Below are positions 1-13,400 of a stretch of 64,000 bases of DNA, in pieces; position 1 is the stretch's first letter, and every line of letters begins with the position of its first letter. The notes beneath the pieces were generated by a model. The model was not told the origin of the DNA. It was given only the letters and a program-made list of their open reading frames with translations, and made no database searches. The translations under genes and the position numbers were made by a program. Origin of the DNA: Apostichopus japonicus (taxonomy: Eukaryota; Echinodermata; Holothuroidea; Aspidochirotida; Stichopodidae); assembly GCF_037975245.1 (NCBI RefSeq), contig NC_092576.1, positions 1,624,501-1,688,500 of the forward strand. Reading direction: 5' to 3'.

Positions 1-1313
1 CCACCCTCATGTCAGGGCCGACGTCAAGGCGTGCCCGCAGCTTTGTTTCCATGACGACCAACTTTTGTACATTACTAAGTTATATGGTATCAGATTTTAG
101 TTCAACTAAAAGTACTCTAGTTTTGACTTTTAGAAACTTCTCACGAACCCCTGGGATGGGACTCACACACCCTCTGGGGGTTCATGGGACCAAATTAGGG
201 AACCCCTGGTTGAGAGCCTTCAAAATTGCACTACACAAAATTGGGAATACTAAATTACGCCCTGCACCTCTGTGAGGGATACTTTAAGTGACAATCCACT
301 CAGCTTTCCCCTAACGTGCTTACCCGTGGCTGCGTATCTTTTCTGCAGACAGTTATCTACCAAAGATAGGATGCCATTACTTGTCTCATCGGAAACTCTT
401 AAAAGTAAAACATTGTTTGAGCTTTAGAGAATGAGATCTGCATTGAAGCAAATGATTCCCCTCTGCCAGCACTACTGGCTGTTAACGCTATGTAAACGAT
501 GTAAATTCAATTTGCACTTTACACTTTGTACAGTTTTTGTTCTTTATTTGTGGAAGCAAATAATTGTAAAGTTTAACCTTATTACAAACTGTCACAAGTT
601 CTAACACACATTTTTATATACACCAACTATTATGTGTCCTGCCATTGTCCTGCCATTGTTCTATAGTTGATGAGATTGTTACTGAATCGACTGCTGCAGT
701 ATCCGTAAACTGTAAATTGACATTTTCCAATTCTTGTTTTATCAAGAACTGTGACTTGTATTGAGGCAGATTTTACACCTACGCCCCCACTCCTGGCTGT
801 AAATGTTTCTGCTGATGTAAACGAGAAATCACTGGTGAGAGTAGCTGTCTCAGAAGTGATCGTTGGTCTGGTGATAGCTGTAATGGAAACAGCCCACTTT
901 TGGCCTGGTTATATGTAGCTGTAATTGAAACAAAGCAGAGTTCTACAGTATATAAACTGTACAACACTATTAAGTATTCTGCTCATATTACAAAGTAAAT
1001 TAATGTTCTACTACAGTAGTATATAAACTTTACAAACTATTAAGTATTCAGTTCATATTACAAAGTAATGTCAAATATTGCTTATTCAAATCTGCATAGA
1101 TTATAACTTTCCCCATGACAAACTGCAATCCATAATGTGTACGCAATGCGATGTAAATTGAGGGAAAATCCTACATTACACAATACACATATCCAAAATA
1201 TCACACAACAAACCTCAGTTTGGTATCACATGCGATAATATTCTGACATTGTGATATCATTTGTTAAGATTTCGGTCGTTAAAATTATCCAATGCCTTCT
1301 CCGTAAATTTCAG
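1..1313. other. Window start: intron or upstream TGFBRAP1 sequence, no exon recognised
   Basis: No segment encodes the missing N-terminal ~75-80 residues of TGFBRAP1, and no convincing donor precedes the first exon. Around 140-215 is a short segment resembling the subterminal part of dispersed DNA transposons. At 941-1001 and 1007-1068 there is a diverged ~65-bp tandem duplication (shared TATATAAACT and TTAAGTATTC). Confidence 0.6.
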
Positions 1314-1412
1314 AGGAAACCCATCAAGCAGCTGAAAGCCGCCTCTGCTCTTGCCCGCATCCTCGTCTTGTGTGACAACGTCCTCAGTCTATTAAACATG
1401 TTCAACTTAGAG
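1314..1412 (+). CDS. TGFBRAP1: TGFBRAP1 exon A (first in window), CNH domain
   Basis: Acceptor ...AATTTCAG|AGG, donor GAG|GTAAGT, phase 0 at both ends, 33 codons. Encodes RKPIKQLKAASALARILVLC and ends SLLNMFNLE, matching the CNH segment of vertebrate TGFBRAP1 at about residue 75. The preceding exon is outside the window. Confidence 0.93.
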
Positions 1413-4400
1413 GTAAGTGGTCAACATAATCTTCTACATCATCTACAGATTTTTTTTTTTTTTTCTCTCTATGTTTTGAAACTTCCAAGTTGTTTACATT
1501 TTATATATTTATTGAACGAAAATTTGCTCACAGGCTAAATTGACAAACGGGAGTACGGAAAAGTGTTTAACTGCAATGGTCGTTTACCCTTGTACAAGTA
1601 GGTATATAAAGCTTTAAAATGAAGACCGCAATGAAGATTGTGTCTTTCTGCATCCCATTCCCTTCCACCCCCCTCCCCTACCCTAAACTTCTCTTATGTA
1701 GCCTGCATTTTTTCTCTTTCCAAATTTTTAATATTAATTGGTTTCAGCTAACATAAACTTGAAATTCGAATTTTCGTTGAGTGTACACTATACTGTGCCT
1801 TTCAACCCCGAAAGCGTCACTTTTAGTTTTGGAATTCTGTCCAGACCGTGCATAACTATTTGAAAATTGTTTGATCTTTTTACAGCCAATTTTGAGCGGT
1901 GCCAAAGCAAAAGGGGTAAGTCAGTATTGACGTGATGTCATTGTAGTAATTGTAGTATACTGTAGGTGCAGAATGTACTGACAAAAAAAAGCGTATCTGT
2001 AAATCCTGCTACCATGTACGAGTCCCTATCTTTGGTTATATTTTTGTTTAACGTTCATAAGACTGTCAATTGCCAATTTGTAAACAGTGTCTAAAGATCC
2101 AATGTGTAACTAGTTAATTTAATGAATGTACAGACTGCTAAAGGCAAGGTAAGCTATTTGTGTAAATATGGAATAAATGTTGTTATTATATATCACTTGC
2201 CTTGCCTTGCTTTTTTTCATAGGATTTTTTTCTTTTCTTTTATGGCATATATCACAATGACAGACAATATCACACTTAATAACAAGAAAGTTTATATTCA
2301 ACACTAAATTAATTATGTACATAGTGAAATGTTGTTTCTTCTTTTTTCCTTCTCATATTTGTCAACAGGTCACAAGTTTTACAGTTAACGATAGTCCAAA
2401 GCATGGAGATGCATTTAGCATAGAGGTAAGCACAATATGGCAACCTACACTGTATCTTGTTAAGCATGAAGATTCCAGGTCTGATATTTGATACTTACAT
2501 TGGAATTCTTTCTTGAATATCAGTCTGCTCTGACTTCCAGACTTTATCAAAATCATAAAGATTATAAGAAATATATGCAAATATTCTCTTCCTCCTTGGA
2601 AAAATGATTATTATGTCATAGTAGAAAGATAACTTTAGATATGACTCTGTACCTCACTCTGCTGTGGTCAAAAGTGATTTCAAATATGAATATTCATATC
2701 TTAATATGCATATCTGAATATAGTTGTTTGGAAAATGGCAAAATATTTATTCGATAGTCGATTCTTGTGATCAGAATTTCCCTTTACCCCTCATATTTCA
2801 ATTAATAATAATAAAAATAATCAGCAGTTATTTTGAACATGCTTAAGTGACCACAAGTGTGGGAGAAACCTGCAAGGTCTTATGGCTTACAACTATAATG
2901 TTGGGTGGCTTCCAATTCAACATTTTTACTCAAATTTGGAATCTTTTCAATTTAGAATGTAATTTCAGCTGGGAAAAACCTTAGAATGCTCTTGAATGCA
3001 AAATCCACCTTACTATGAACCAGGTGGGTATTGAACCTGGTACCTCCCGATTACTAAGCCTCATTGCCTCAAATGTCACCGCCTTTATCCACTCGGCCAC
3101 AACACTGGTTGAATAATCAGCCGTCTGTTACTTAAATATGCAGACACCTCTCAGACTTAATTAATTTTCTCTCTAGTCTAAGTACAACAGCATGAGTATA
3201 CGCATAATAATAATAATAATGATATTAACAATAATACTTATTTATAAAGCCCATTATACCGACGGGCTCAATGCGCTTTACAAGAGACAAACTGAGTACC
3301 AAAAAAAAAGCAACAAAAACTTAAGGATACACGAAAGGATCTGAAAAAAGCACAAGGAATCAATGAGGGTTTTACGTGAATAAGTGAGTTTTTAAGACAC
3401 TTTTTAAACTTGTCTATGGTAGGGGCATTCCTAATACGGGTGAGGAGAATGTTCCAGAGTTTGGAGGCCGCAAATTGAAAAGAACATTCACTGTACGTCT
3501 TAGTTTTCATTTTTGGTGGCATAAGGGCGAATCCCCCCTCGGTATGAGTACAAGTTTGACTAGGGGGCTCTCTAATCACAATTAGAGTGTACTGTACGAG
3601 TATCACTGTGAGGACAAGTAGGAGTCCCCGGAAGTCAGGTAGGAGTCCCCGGAAGTCTGCTAGCGTATAAATGAGTTAAAAGAGTACAGACCTAACTCTA
3701 GTCTGCTTCTCTACAGATTCTTTTTGATAATATTATATTTAACTTTACTTGGTCATTTAGATCGCAGCTTGCGCCAAGAAGAAAGCCGTTCAGGTTTACG
3801 TGGTAACTGAAGAGAAAATAACATTCATCAAAGAAGTTGCAATACCTGAGTTACCGATGACCTTGGTAAGACTTCAAGTTACTTCAAGTTACTTCAAGTT
3901 ACAACTCGATAGAGTGTTCTACAGACTTCCATACATGTTGCCTACTTAAAGTGGCTCCAAGTATCATTTGAAACTAACTGGTCTCTAATATGGGATACTC
4001 TCAGGTGTGAGATGATTATCATATCTATTAATAGAACTTAAATCTGGAAGTTGTATAAAGAGAAGAGACTTCTTGCTGAAAGTAACTCCAGATGCCATTC
4101 CTTTGAATCGAGGGTAATGCAGTGATAGTGTAATGTAATGTAGTGCAGTGCAATGATGTAGTGCAATACAGTGCACTGATAGTGTGGACAATGCTGATAT
4201 GAGCTGTGCACGTTCCAGCTGCAGTTTGACCGTGTGAAAGAAAATACTCAAAATGTGAATTTTTGGAATTGAAACTTGGAGTAAAACAATGAAAAAAAAT
4301 GTACCACTACGGTTGATTTCACTGTTCCCGTAGCTTCACAAGGAATGTGATAGCTATCAGATCATGACATGAGTTGTTGTATATACATTCAAGGAGTACC

Positions 4401-7400
4401 ATAAGAGTTGAGTGCTTCAAGTATGTATATTTTCTCTTTTGGAGTTAACAGTTCTAGATCATATTTTTAAAGTCGATGCTGCAGCACACTGCTGGATGTA
4501 CATAACTTCTTAGCCTTTAACTGCCCCTTACTCTCTCTGTCAGAATTTTGTAAAAAAAAATTGTCATCAGCAATTTTTTGAAATTGAAGAGCCTTCTTGT
4601 ATTGGTAGAGCTGTTTTACATTTCATTAGAAGTGTTTGGCAAACGGTAGAATATTTGAAGTAAAATCTAAAATACTGATTGTAAAGTATTTTTCCCCCCT
4701 GTAAATCATTTTCTAATTACATTTTTCAAACAGGCAGTGGACGGTTTCTGTATGTGTGTTGCCATGGAAACTCAGTACATCCTGGTGAATTATGAAACTG
4801 GTGATGTCCGAGACCTCTACCCTATATCTTCACCAGAGAGAAAGCCCTTTGTATCAAGGATAGGAAAGGTAAGGTGTATGTATAGACCAGGGTTGTCCAA
4901 CCTTTTGCAGAGGAGGGCCACATGGAATGATTATGATGAAGGAGGGGGCCGCATGAACCCTACGCTCGATTTTTTGCCCGAAGCCCAAGGCAACAAAATG
5001 TGAGGACTGCGCGTGGAGCGCACTGATTTATTTTCCTTCCTGATAGAACAGATGGATAAAGTCCAGTCGCCCCCTCCGCTGAGAGAGTGTCACACAAACT
5101 GACCTGTATGCAGTTTTTTGGACCCAGAAGGTTCAAATGATTGATTATATAGCTTCAAATTGTTATCAATAAATCTGCTCACTCAAATTTTGCACCGTAG
5201 AGCATCTCTGGCGGGCCGGACGCAACCCTGCGGCGGGCCGGACTGTGGCCCGCGGCCGTAGGTTGGACAACCATGGTATAGACTGTAAAGAAAATCCTTT
5301 TTCCTCAAGGAGAGGGGAATGGTGAAAACCCCATTTGTGAAACAGAACGAAATGCACTTTACTCAACATCTGACATAAGATCACTTTCTGAAAGTGTCTC
5401 GTTAATATCTGTTATAAATGAGCATAGTCTCTTGACATACAGTACACACACGTTACGGCCGCATTGACCATTCCATTATAAACATGGATCCCTCACCCTA
5501 CAATTTATCTTAGGTACTATCACATAGTAAAATAATCACAGGATCATGAATCCCTCACCCCTTACAATCTACTTTTGGTACTATTATAAAGTAAATAATC
5601 ATGAATCCCTCCCCTAATACAACCTATTTTTGGTACAATTACATAGTAAATAATCACAGGATCAGGTATCCCTCACCCCTTCCAATCTATTTTGGGGTAC
5701 AATTACATGGTAAATTATCGCAGGATCATGAATCCCTCAGCCTGTATAATCTATTTTGGGGTACAATTACATAGTAAATTATCACAGGATCACAAATCCC
5801 TCACCCGTGAATCTATTTTGGGTACTATAGTAAATAGTCACATACTATGCTTAACCTCCTCCCTCCCTCCCTCCTCCTTGCACCCTCCTCCCTCCCTCCT
5901 CTGTCCTCCCTCCTCCCACTCCCCCCCCCCTTCCAAAATGAGACAAGTTTTGAGTCAACGAGTGACGTCACATGATCACCTGGTATCGTATTGGTGGTTT
6001 TTGATGAGTCATGGTAGTATTGGATCACTCAGGCGTTCTGCTTTGTCGAAAGAATGTTTGGACGTCTGCCAGTAGATCACCTACGACTAAACACATGAAT
6101 GAACACCAACAAATAAAGAAGGTGCGTTTTGATTTGTAGAAGCGACAGGTATTTGAAATCTTTGCAGCCTGAAGAAGAATGAAGCTAAGGTTATGAGGGA
6201 CGATGTACTATTCACACAGAGCATATTATAATGTGTCAATAAATTGTATCTCATTACTACATTTGAAGTTTAAAAGTTAAGAAGTGAAGTTTAAAAAGGG
6301 GTGGGGTGGGATGGGGCAGGGGGGTTGCACACAATTCTTTGGCTGCAGGCCTTGTTGTAGTATATAAAACAGAAATCTGTGTAAAGAACATTCAAATGGA
6401 GGCCAAGATATTTCAGAAAACCTCAATCACATATATGTACTAATTTGTCTTGCATTGTCAAAAGAAAAGCCCATGCATAAACTACAAATTTTGCCTGGAA
6501 ATTGCAGGTAAGATGTCACTAGGAATTAACTAGGCATAACCTTTAAAGTTTTGTGAAGGACCATAAAGAAAGTTAATTACATTGTATTTACATAACTCAA
6601 GGTTTTTTGCTATTCTGGATGAAACTACTGTATCAAAAAACATGAGATTTTGAGGGCCAAAATTTGTTCTTTTACAATGGAATCACACTTCTAATATACT
6701 ACTCATTTAAGAGAAACCTGGTTGAATCATTTTAACCGCACACACAATATTTATATATATGTATGTATATATATATTTACATAGATAAATATATAGATAT
6801 ATATCTCAGCAGCTTTGATAGTGACATGAATAACCAATTGATTCTGGGAATGATACAGCTCTGTTTTCACACAGCTACTGTATCTTCATCACGAAAGCTT
6901 GAACTGTAATGTTATAGTCTTCAAAGATACAAGTATTTACCAATTTGTTAATTTATTAATTTTATTATTTTGTTAATTTATTATTTATGATTATTTTTTA
7001 TTATTATTTTATTATTTTATTTTATTTATTTTATATTTTATTTCATTATTTATGATTTATGATTTTATAATTTATTATTTTGTTAATTTTATTGATTTGG
7101 CAACACTTCCTATGAAATTGAGCTTTCTTCCCATTCTATATATTCCAATCAGTCATTTATTGAAATATCATCTGTGTTGCATTATATATATATAACTCAA
7201 TGTAACTTACAGTACTACCTATTCAGATAAACTGTACCACAGTTCCATTCATAGCTTTTAGAAGAATCTCGAAATTTGATCTGCACTGATGTAGTCTTAA
7301 CCATCGCCCCCTTTCTGTAGATTGATAAAGCATTTGGTATATTTTCACGCCAGGTAACCGTTTCTTATTGGCTAGCTTCATGACAGGCGTCTTTTTCAAA

Positions 7401-10400
7401 TCAGCCAATCAAATCTCGGCATAGTGCTCGACAGCGGTCATTTCCTGAAAGAGCACTACGATGCTACAGATTTACAACAAAACAGATTTTTGTTTGTCAA
7501 GAATTCATGGCCCAAACAAATTTTTCGGTTTTATATGTTCCCTTGGAAACAGAGCTATATTTAGAAATATCCATTTTTTTTGTTTTTTTTTTGAACAATA
7601 CTTTTAAGACCAGCCTTGTCTAATGTAAACGTTCGATGCAGGATATCATTAAGCCTTGAATGTGGTATTTTAAAGAGAAAAAAAGTGCAGATAAGGTTCT
7701 TCAAAATGTTTTCCAGACCACAAATTCCAGGGGATTTGATTATGTACAGAACTCATTCATGCATACACTGCTCGCCACTATTGTCTGCTATCATAACAAT
7801 TATCTCTTTTGTGTGTCTTTCAAGCAAATAAGACAAGTTGGGTGGTACAGTTGGATTGAGTTACACAAATTTTGGAAGTTCCAAACTATGCATGCAAGAC
7901 TCAAAACACAATTATAACTAGAATGTAGTGCTTTTTCTTCCACACGGTTGAATATTGCATACTCTGAATTTTTTTTTTCATTTTTTTTTCTTCATGTTTC
8001 CCCATTTTCTGCTACAAAGTTTTCCAGCATCTCTACAACCTTGAGCCCTAATATAGATGTATGATAATTTCTTGATAAGGGCAGGTCTACACCCCACCTC
8101 GATTGACATGCAGGGCAGTTATTACCCTCTCTCTGTAAGGGGTGCTGCTAGGGGCAGTACAGCAAGTTTGTAGGGGCAATGACTGCAATTTGCCATAGGT
8201 ACAATCGATTGATTTTAGCTTTGCCATCAACAGAACTGATTTATGTCAACAATGTGTTAAGCTATTCACAAAAAGACAGAAACAAAACATGAACAAAATA
8301 ATCATGTTTAATTAGCTTTCAATAGAGCTGAAATGTTACCCAAAGATAAACAATACTCAAAGGTTGGTCCCCTAACATTCAAAACTCATGTTTCCTAAAA
8401 GCAATACATACTGAGATTTTGTGTCTTTTGACTTATTTGGCTAATTTATCACTTTTTTAAAATAAATTTTCTATTTTTTTTTTCAATGGTACCTCTTCAA
8501 ATGCCTTGTCCTTTGATGAATATAATGTTACTTTACAAAAATGATTGTTTTATTGCCCACCAGGAATGTACATCTGTTTGATAAATAAGATTTCTTCAAG
8601 GTCGTATGTACAGTACATGTGTATGATATCCCCTCATAATCTGTAGCATAAATTAGTAATGACTATTAATAACACTTTCATGTACATAGCACATGTTTTT
8701 GTAATGGTATCTATGCCCTTCAAATGCCCTGTCCTTTGATAAATATATATAATGTTACGTTAAAAAAATTGCGTTTTCCTCCAGGTATACAGGTCTGTTC
8801 GATTTAATAACATATCTTAGATGAAGTTGCATGTGTATGATATCCCTCTCTTATTCTGTAGCCTTTATTAGTACCCTTCGATAAATATCAATATGCTTTA
8901 TACAAAAATTCCAAATATTTCTCCTTCAGGAATTTCTTCTCCCTGGTCCAGGCATCGGTGTCTTTGTCACCCCTGCGGCCATTTCAGAACGGCCTCCTGT
9001 GAAATGGGCTGAAGATGTCAACGGTGTTGGCTTCTTATATCCATATGTAGTTGCCATGGATACTGAGTTTCTTACAATTCACAGGTTGGTTTTCAAATCT
9101 GTTATCATTCAAACTTCCTTGTATTTTATTGTCAGATACAGCTGCTGATTTTTTTAAAACTTTTTCATAACATATGGTCAGTAAGTTAACAGAACCTACT
9201 AGCTATTACTGAAGATTGCAGTCCTTCAAACTGAGGCATGTACATCATTAGAAAGGCTGCAGCAGCTGCGATATCCCCTGCAGCAAAGCTGCATCAATAT
9301 CAAACAATAGAGATGATCTTGGCCAACCAGCAGTGTCTCTTGTGTGGAACTGCACAGCCTGGCTACAGGATTCTGTAGGCCACCTTAGCCCCCTACTTTT
9401 GACACAGTGCCTAATACAATGAAGGTTATTTTTTGATAATAAATGGCAGATATAGGATTGAATCAGAGGCAGGCATCATGAAATATTAAACCTGCTGGAG
9501 CTTTATCGATGAGTTTATGAGGCGCGTGCCTCTAGCATACAGAATGAGATAGACACACAAACAAGATAAATATATACAACATATACAATATATTGACAGC
9601 ATACCATACATATATGTATCACATATTGTAGTGAGTTTTCAATAATCTCATTATTTGTGCCATTTTCCTTCTCATTTTTTAGTATTCTTGATCAGAAGCA
9701 GAAACAGGCCATTCCCTTTCAGAATGGATGCATCATTGGAGATTACGAAGGCAAACTCTTTGTGGCTTCTAACAAGGATGTGTATGGACTTATACCTCTC
9801 CCGGTAGAGAAACAGGTATAATCCCTTGGAAGGGGGTTGGTTTTTATTTATTTTGATAAAGAAGTTAAGAAACTGAACTGAAATGAAAATTAAGTTTGAA
9901 AAATAATTTTAGTTACAAAGTAGTGGATAAAATTAGGGTAAATTTTGGTTTTAAAATGTTACCTATCAAGACATAGTTTTGTTTATGAGTAATGTAGGTT
10001 TTTTAAGACTATCTCCCACTTTTTCCACAGGTTCAAGCATTATTGACTGACAGACAAGTCGATGAGGCATTAAGCCTTGCCATGAACTTCAGGCAAGCAG
10101 GCCTAAGCAAAGAAAAGTTCCAAAAGGTATTTTGCTTGTTACTTAACATCTAATGTGTACTTGCTTTGGCAGTGCGGTTTTAGTCAGTCCAGTTGCTTTG
10201 CTGTGGAAAGAAATACAGTCACACAGTATCACACTTGTGATGTTGAGCTGGAAATTTTGTCGTCTCTTTCAGTTTTGCAGAAAGTAGTCTGGTTCGGGGA
10301 AGATGAAGGTGGGGAGGGATTGGAGGGGAGTCCAAAGGTACAGTAGAAGGAACGTAGACACACCTTCTCTGAGAACTTGCTACAAGTAGACTGTGAATAG

Positions 10401-13400
10401 ATGATTTGTTCCTTATCAAGCTATATAATGACATTATGGACCATGCTGTTGCTAGACGCCTTCCTAATAGAAAAACAAAATTACTTAATTCTAGAAATAT
10501 GTATCTTCAAGATAAAATATGATCAGATCACAAATGCATTTTCCACCTTCTGAGCTCAGAAAACTTTAAAAAAAAAAAAAAAATTATCTGTCCCCTTTAA
10601 TAATTAGAATATTCCTTTAGCACAACCATTTCCAGTATATTATCTCCTGAGCCCAATATGGAGTGGAAAAAACATCACTCTCTTTCTCCTGCAACACCAC
10701 ACAAGATTTCTGCTGTATTCTCATGTAGGATCAGACGCCAAAGCTTTGAGTTAAAAACCCTTATATAGAGTCTGTAACTAGGTCAGTAAACTATTATATT
10801 GACACTTGTTGCTATGTTTTCTTTTCTTTTATTCATGGTCTGTCCTCCAGATGTACACCAACATCCAACAACAGGGTGGTTTCATCAAGTTCGGTGAACA
10901 CAAACTGGACGAAGCGAAGGAACTCTTCATCCGAGGCAGACTGGATGTCAGAGAGGTAGGTCGAGGAATACAAGTGACTTTAAGAGCAGCTGCTTTCCTC
11001 CAATTTTACTATTTTATCAGAAACGATATAGTAAACTTGTGTAATTTACTTCGTTCCCCGCTTACCTGTCTCCCCACAACCTTAGCACCGCATTCTACCG
11101 TGTCTAGTATGCCCTGGTAATCTTTTAACACTGTGCACCCTCAGTGACCGGTCTAATCAGGTCAGTGACCTCCTTCTCATTTTACCATCCAAAGTGTCTA
11201 CACATGTTTCTGTAAAGCACTGTGATCTTTTGTAGAGTGCTCTATCAAATACATAGTAATAATAATAAAAATTATAATAATCAACACTACCACACAAGAA
11301 GTTAATACTACTATTATCCCCTATGTATTTGTACTAATTTACATTATTTTGTATTTATTTTTTCTTTTCTTTCGGCCGTTAACAGCTCATCTGTCTGTTC
11401 CCCGATCTCCTGCCATCGTCTTCATACTTTAGCAGAGCCGTTCCGCTTCTCCACGACTATGCGGATGTGAATCAGATCGTCCACGGCGATGCCGAGAGAT
11501 TGCGGGAATGCAAGGAGTTCCTGGTCGGGTTCCTGGAGGAGGTCAGAGACTTGGATGCCGCTACTGGATACAGAATGGTGAGTAACCATGGTAACGCACA
11601 GATTCAAGGCCTCTGTTATACTTGCACAAAGTCGCTGAGAATGTAGACAACAAAACATCTTTCCGTGTCTGATGTGAAATATCCTTCCTTTTTTTGGGGG
11701 CGGGGGGGGGGGGGATCTTCTGAGTGAAAACCAGGAGATTTTGCAGGAGGTTTTCCATGTTGGGTTGTTAATAACAGCTTAATTTCACCAGATTTAAAAT
11801 AAGGCTCTGTGTCTAAAAAGCAGCTACAATTCCCCTACATCAAGGCTGCATCAATATCAACAGTAGAAATGATCTTGGCAAACCAGTCTTGCTTATTGCC
11901 CTTTTGTCTCTAGGGCCCCATTGGAAATGGGCCAACGTTCTGTCAGCCCAATGGGTTTAGCTCCTGTTACTCTTTTTGTTCTTTTCAATCTGTTCTGTTC
12001 TATTATGTATTCTCTGTAATTTTTTGTATTTTGAACAATCTGAGTGCGCATAAACCAAACAAAGCACAGCACAAAAGATTATAATCCTATGCAGCCTGGC
12101 TGCAGAATGCTGCAGCCCCCTCAGCATCCTAGTGTTGACACAATGGCTAACACAAAGAGGGTAATTTGATAGGGTACAGGCTGTGGACCTTACTAGAATT
12201 ATAAGGCACTCGTGGGGACTTGTCAATTAAATAAATTAGTAATTTACTGGTAAAGGCATAAGGTTAGGCGTATCTAAAACCAATGTATGTATCATACTCT
12301 GATTTATTCATCAAAAATGTTGTCATCGTCTGACAGTGTTACCGTGACAACATCTCCTTGCATTTTGCAACACCTGTATACCTGAAATTTGTTCATCAGC
12401 AAATGAATGCTCTCATGCTCTGCAATGTTACCATGACAACATTGCCTTAATTACTGTTCTGCATACCTGACAATACCTCTGTTACACTGGCTGTGGCCTC
12501 TCTGGGGTCATCTCCTGTTTTGTGGCATGCAGGAGCTATAGAATTGATGTCCTTAAATTGTGATCATGTCGTTGGCCACTTTGTGGTATAATTCTGAATA
12601 TTTGTTAAAATTTGTGTGATATTGAAATCGGCAAGGTTCTCTTCTGTTTTGTTGGGGAAAGATTCAGCTGTTCAAAACATTTCAACAAAGTGTTCAAATC
12701 AAGGCAATCTACAGTGAAAAGTTTAGTGTTTACATTTTGTGTAGGATTTCTTCAGTTTTATGAATTTTTGTTTCTCATCAACACTGAATATAGTCGGCTT
12801 CAGTGTGCAAAAATTAATACTATACTATACAAAATAACATAAAATAAATAGTATACAAACTTTCTTATGCATAGCAATATTTCTTATTTTACGTAGCTTC
12901 TTTTGCAATGCGATACCAGATAAATTATTCCCTTCCCTACTATATGCAGGGATGTGCCCCGCTGGGCGGCCCTGCCCAGCACTAAAAATTACTGCCCAGC
13001 ACTGTCTTAAAAAATGTGAATCCCAGCACTATTTTCATCTTAAATCCTGACATTCCTTACAATATATTCAACAAAATTGGGCCTGGCCTATGCCAAAATC
13101 ATGCAGACTAATAATGCATCAGTTACGCATGCAAGAAACATTACTTACTGCTCTCAATCGGTCCCTTGTAAAATATCTTTGAAACAAACTAATAACTTTT
13201 ACCAGATTCGTAATATATTTCACTTAAAAAAAAATTTTTAAATGTAAATTGTTAGCAAAAGTAGTACTTTTGTATGTGCTTAAAAAGCTACACAAGTGCC
13301 AGCCTTAGATCCCTGCCCAGGACGACGATCAGTATACCGGCACTCAGGAAATCCTGGGCACATCCCTGTGTGTATGTACATGAGATATACTTCTCAATAC

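Noticed and set aside
1-300. 88-codon ORF at the window start as the missing TGFBRAP1 N terminus
   Set aside because: The translation has no resemblance to the propeller start of the family and overlaps transposon-like sequence.
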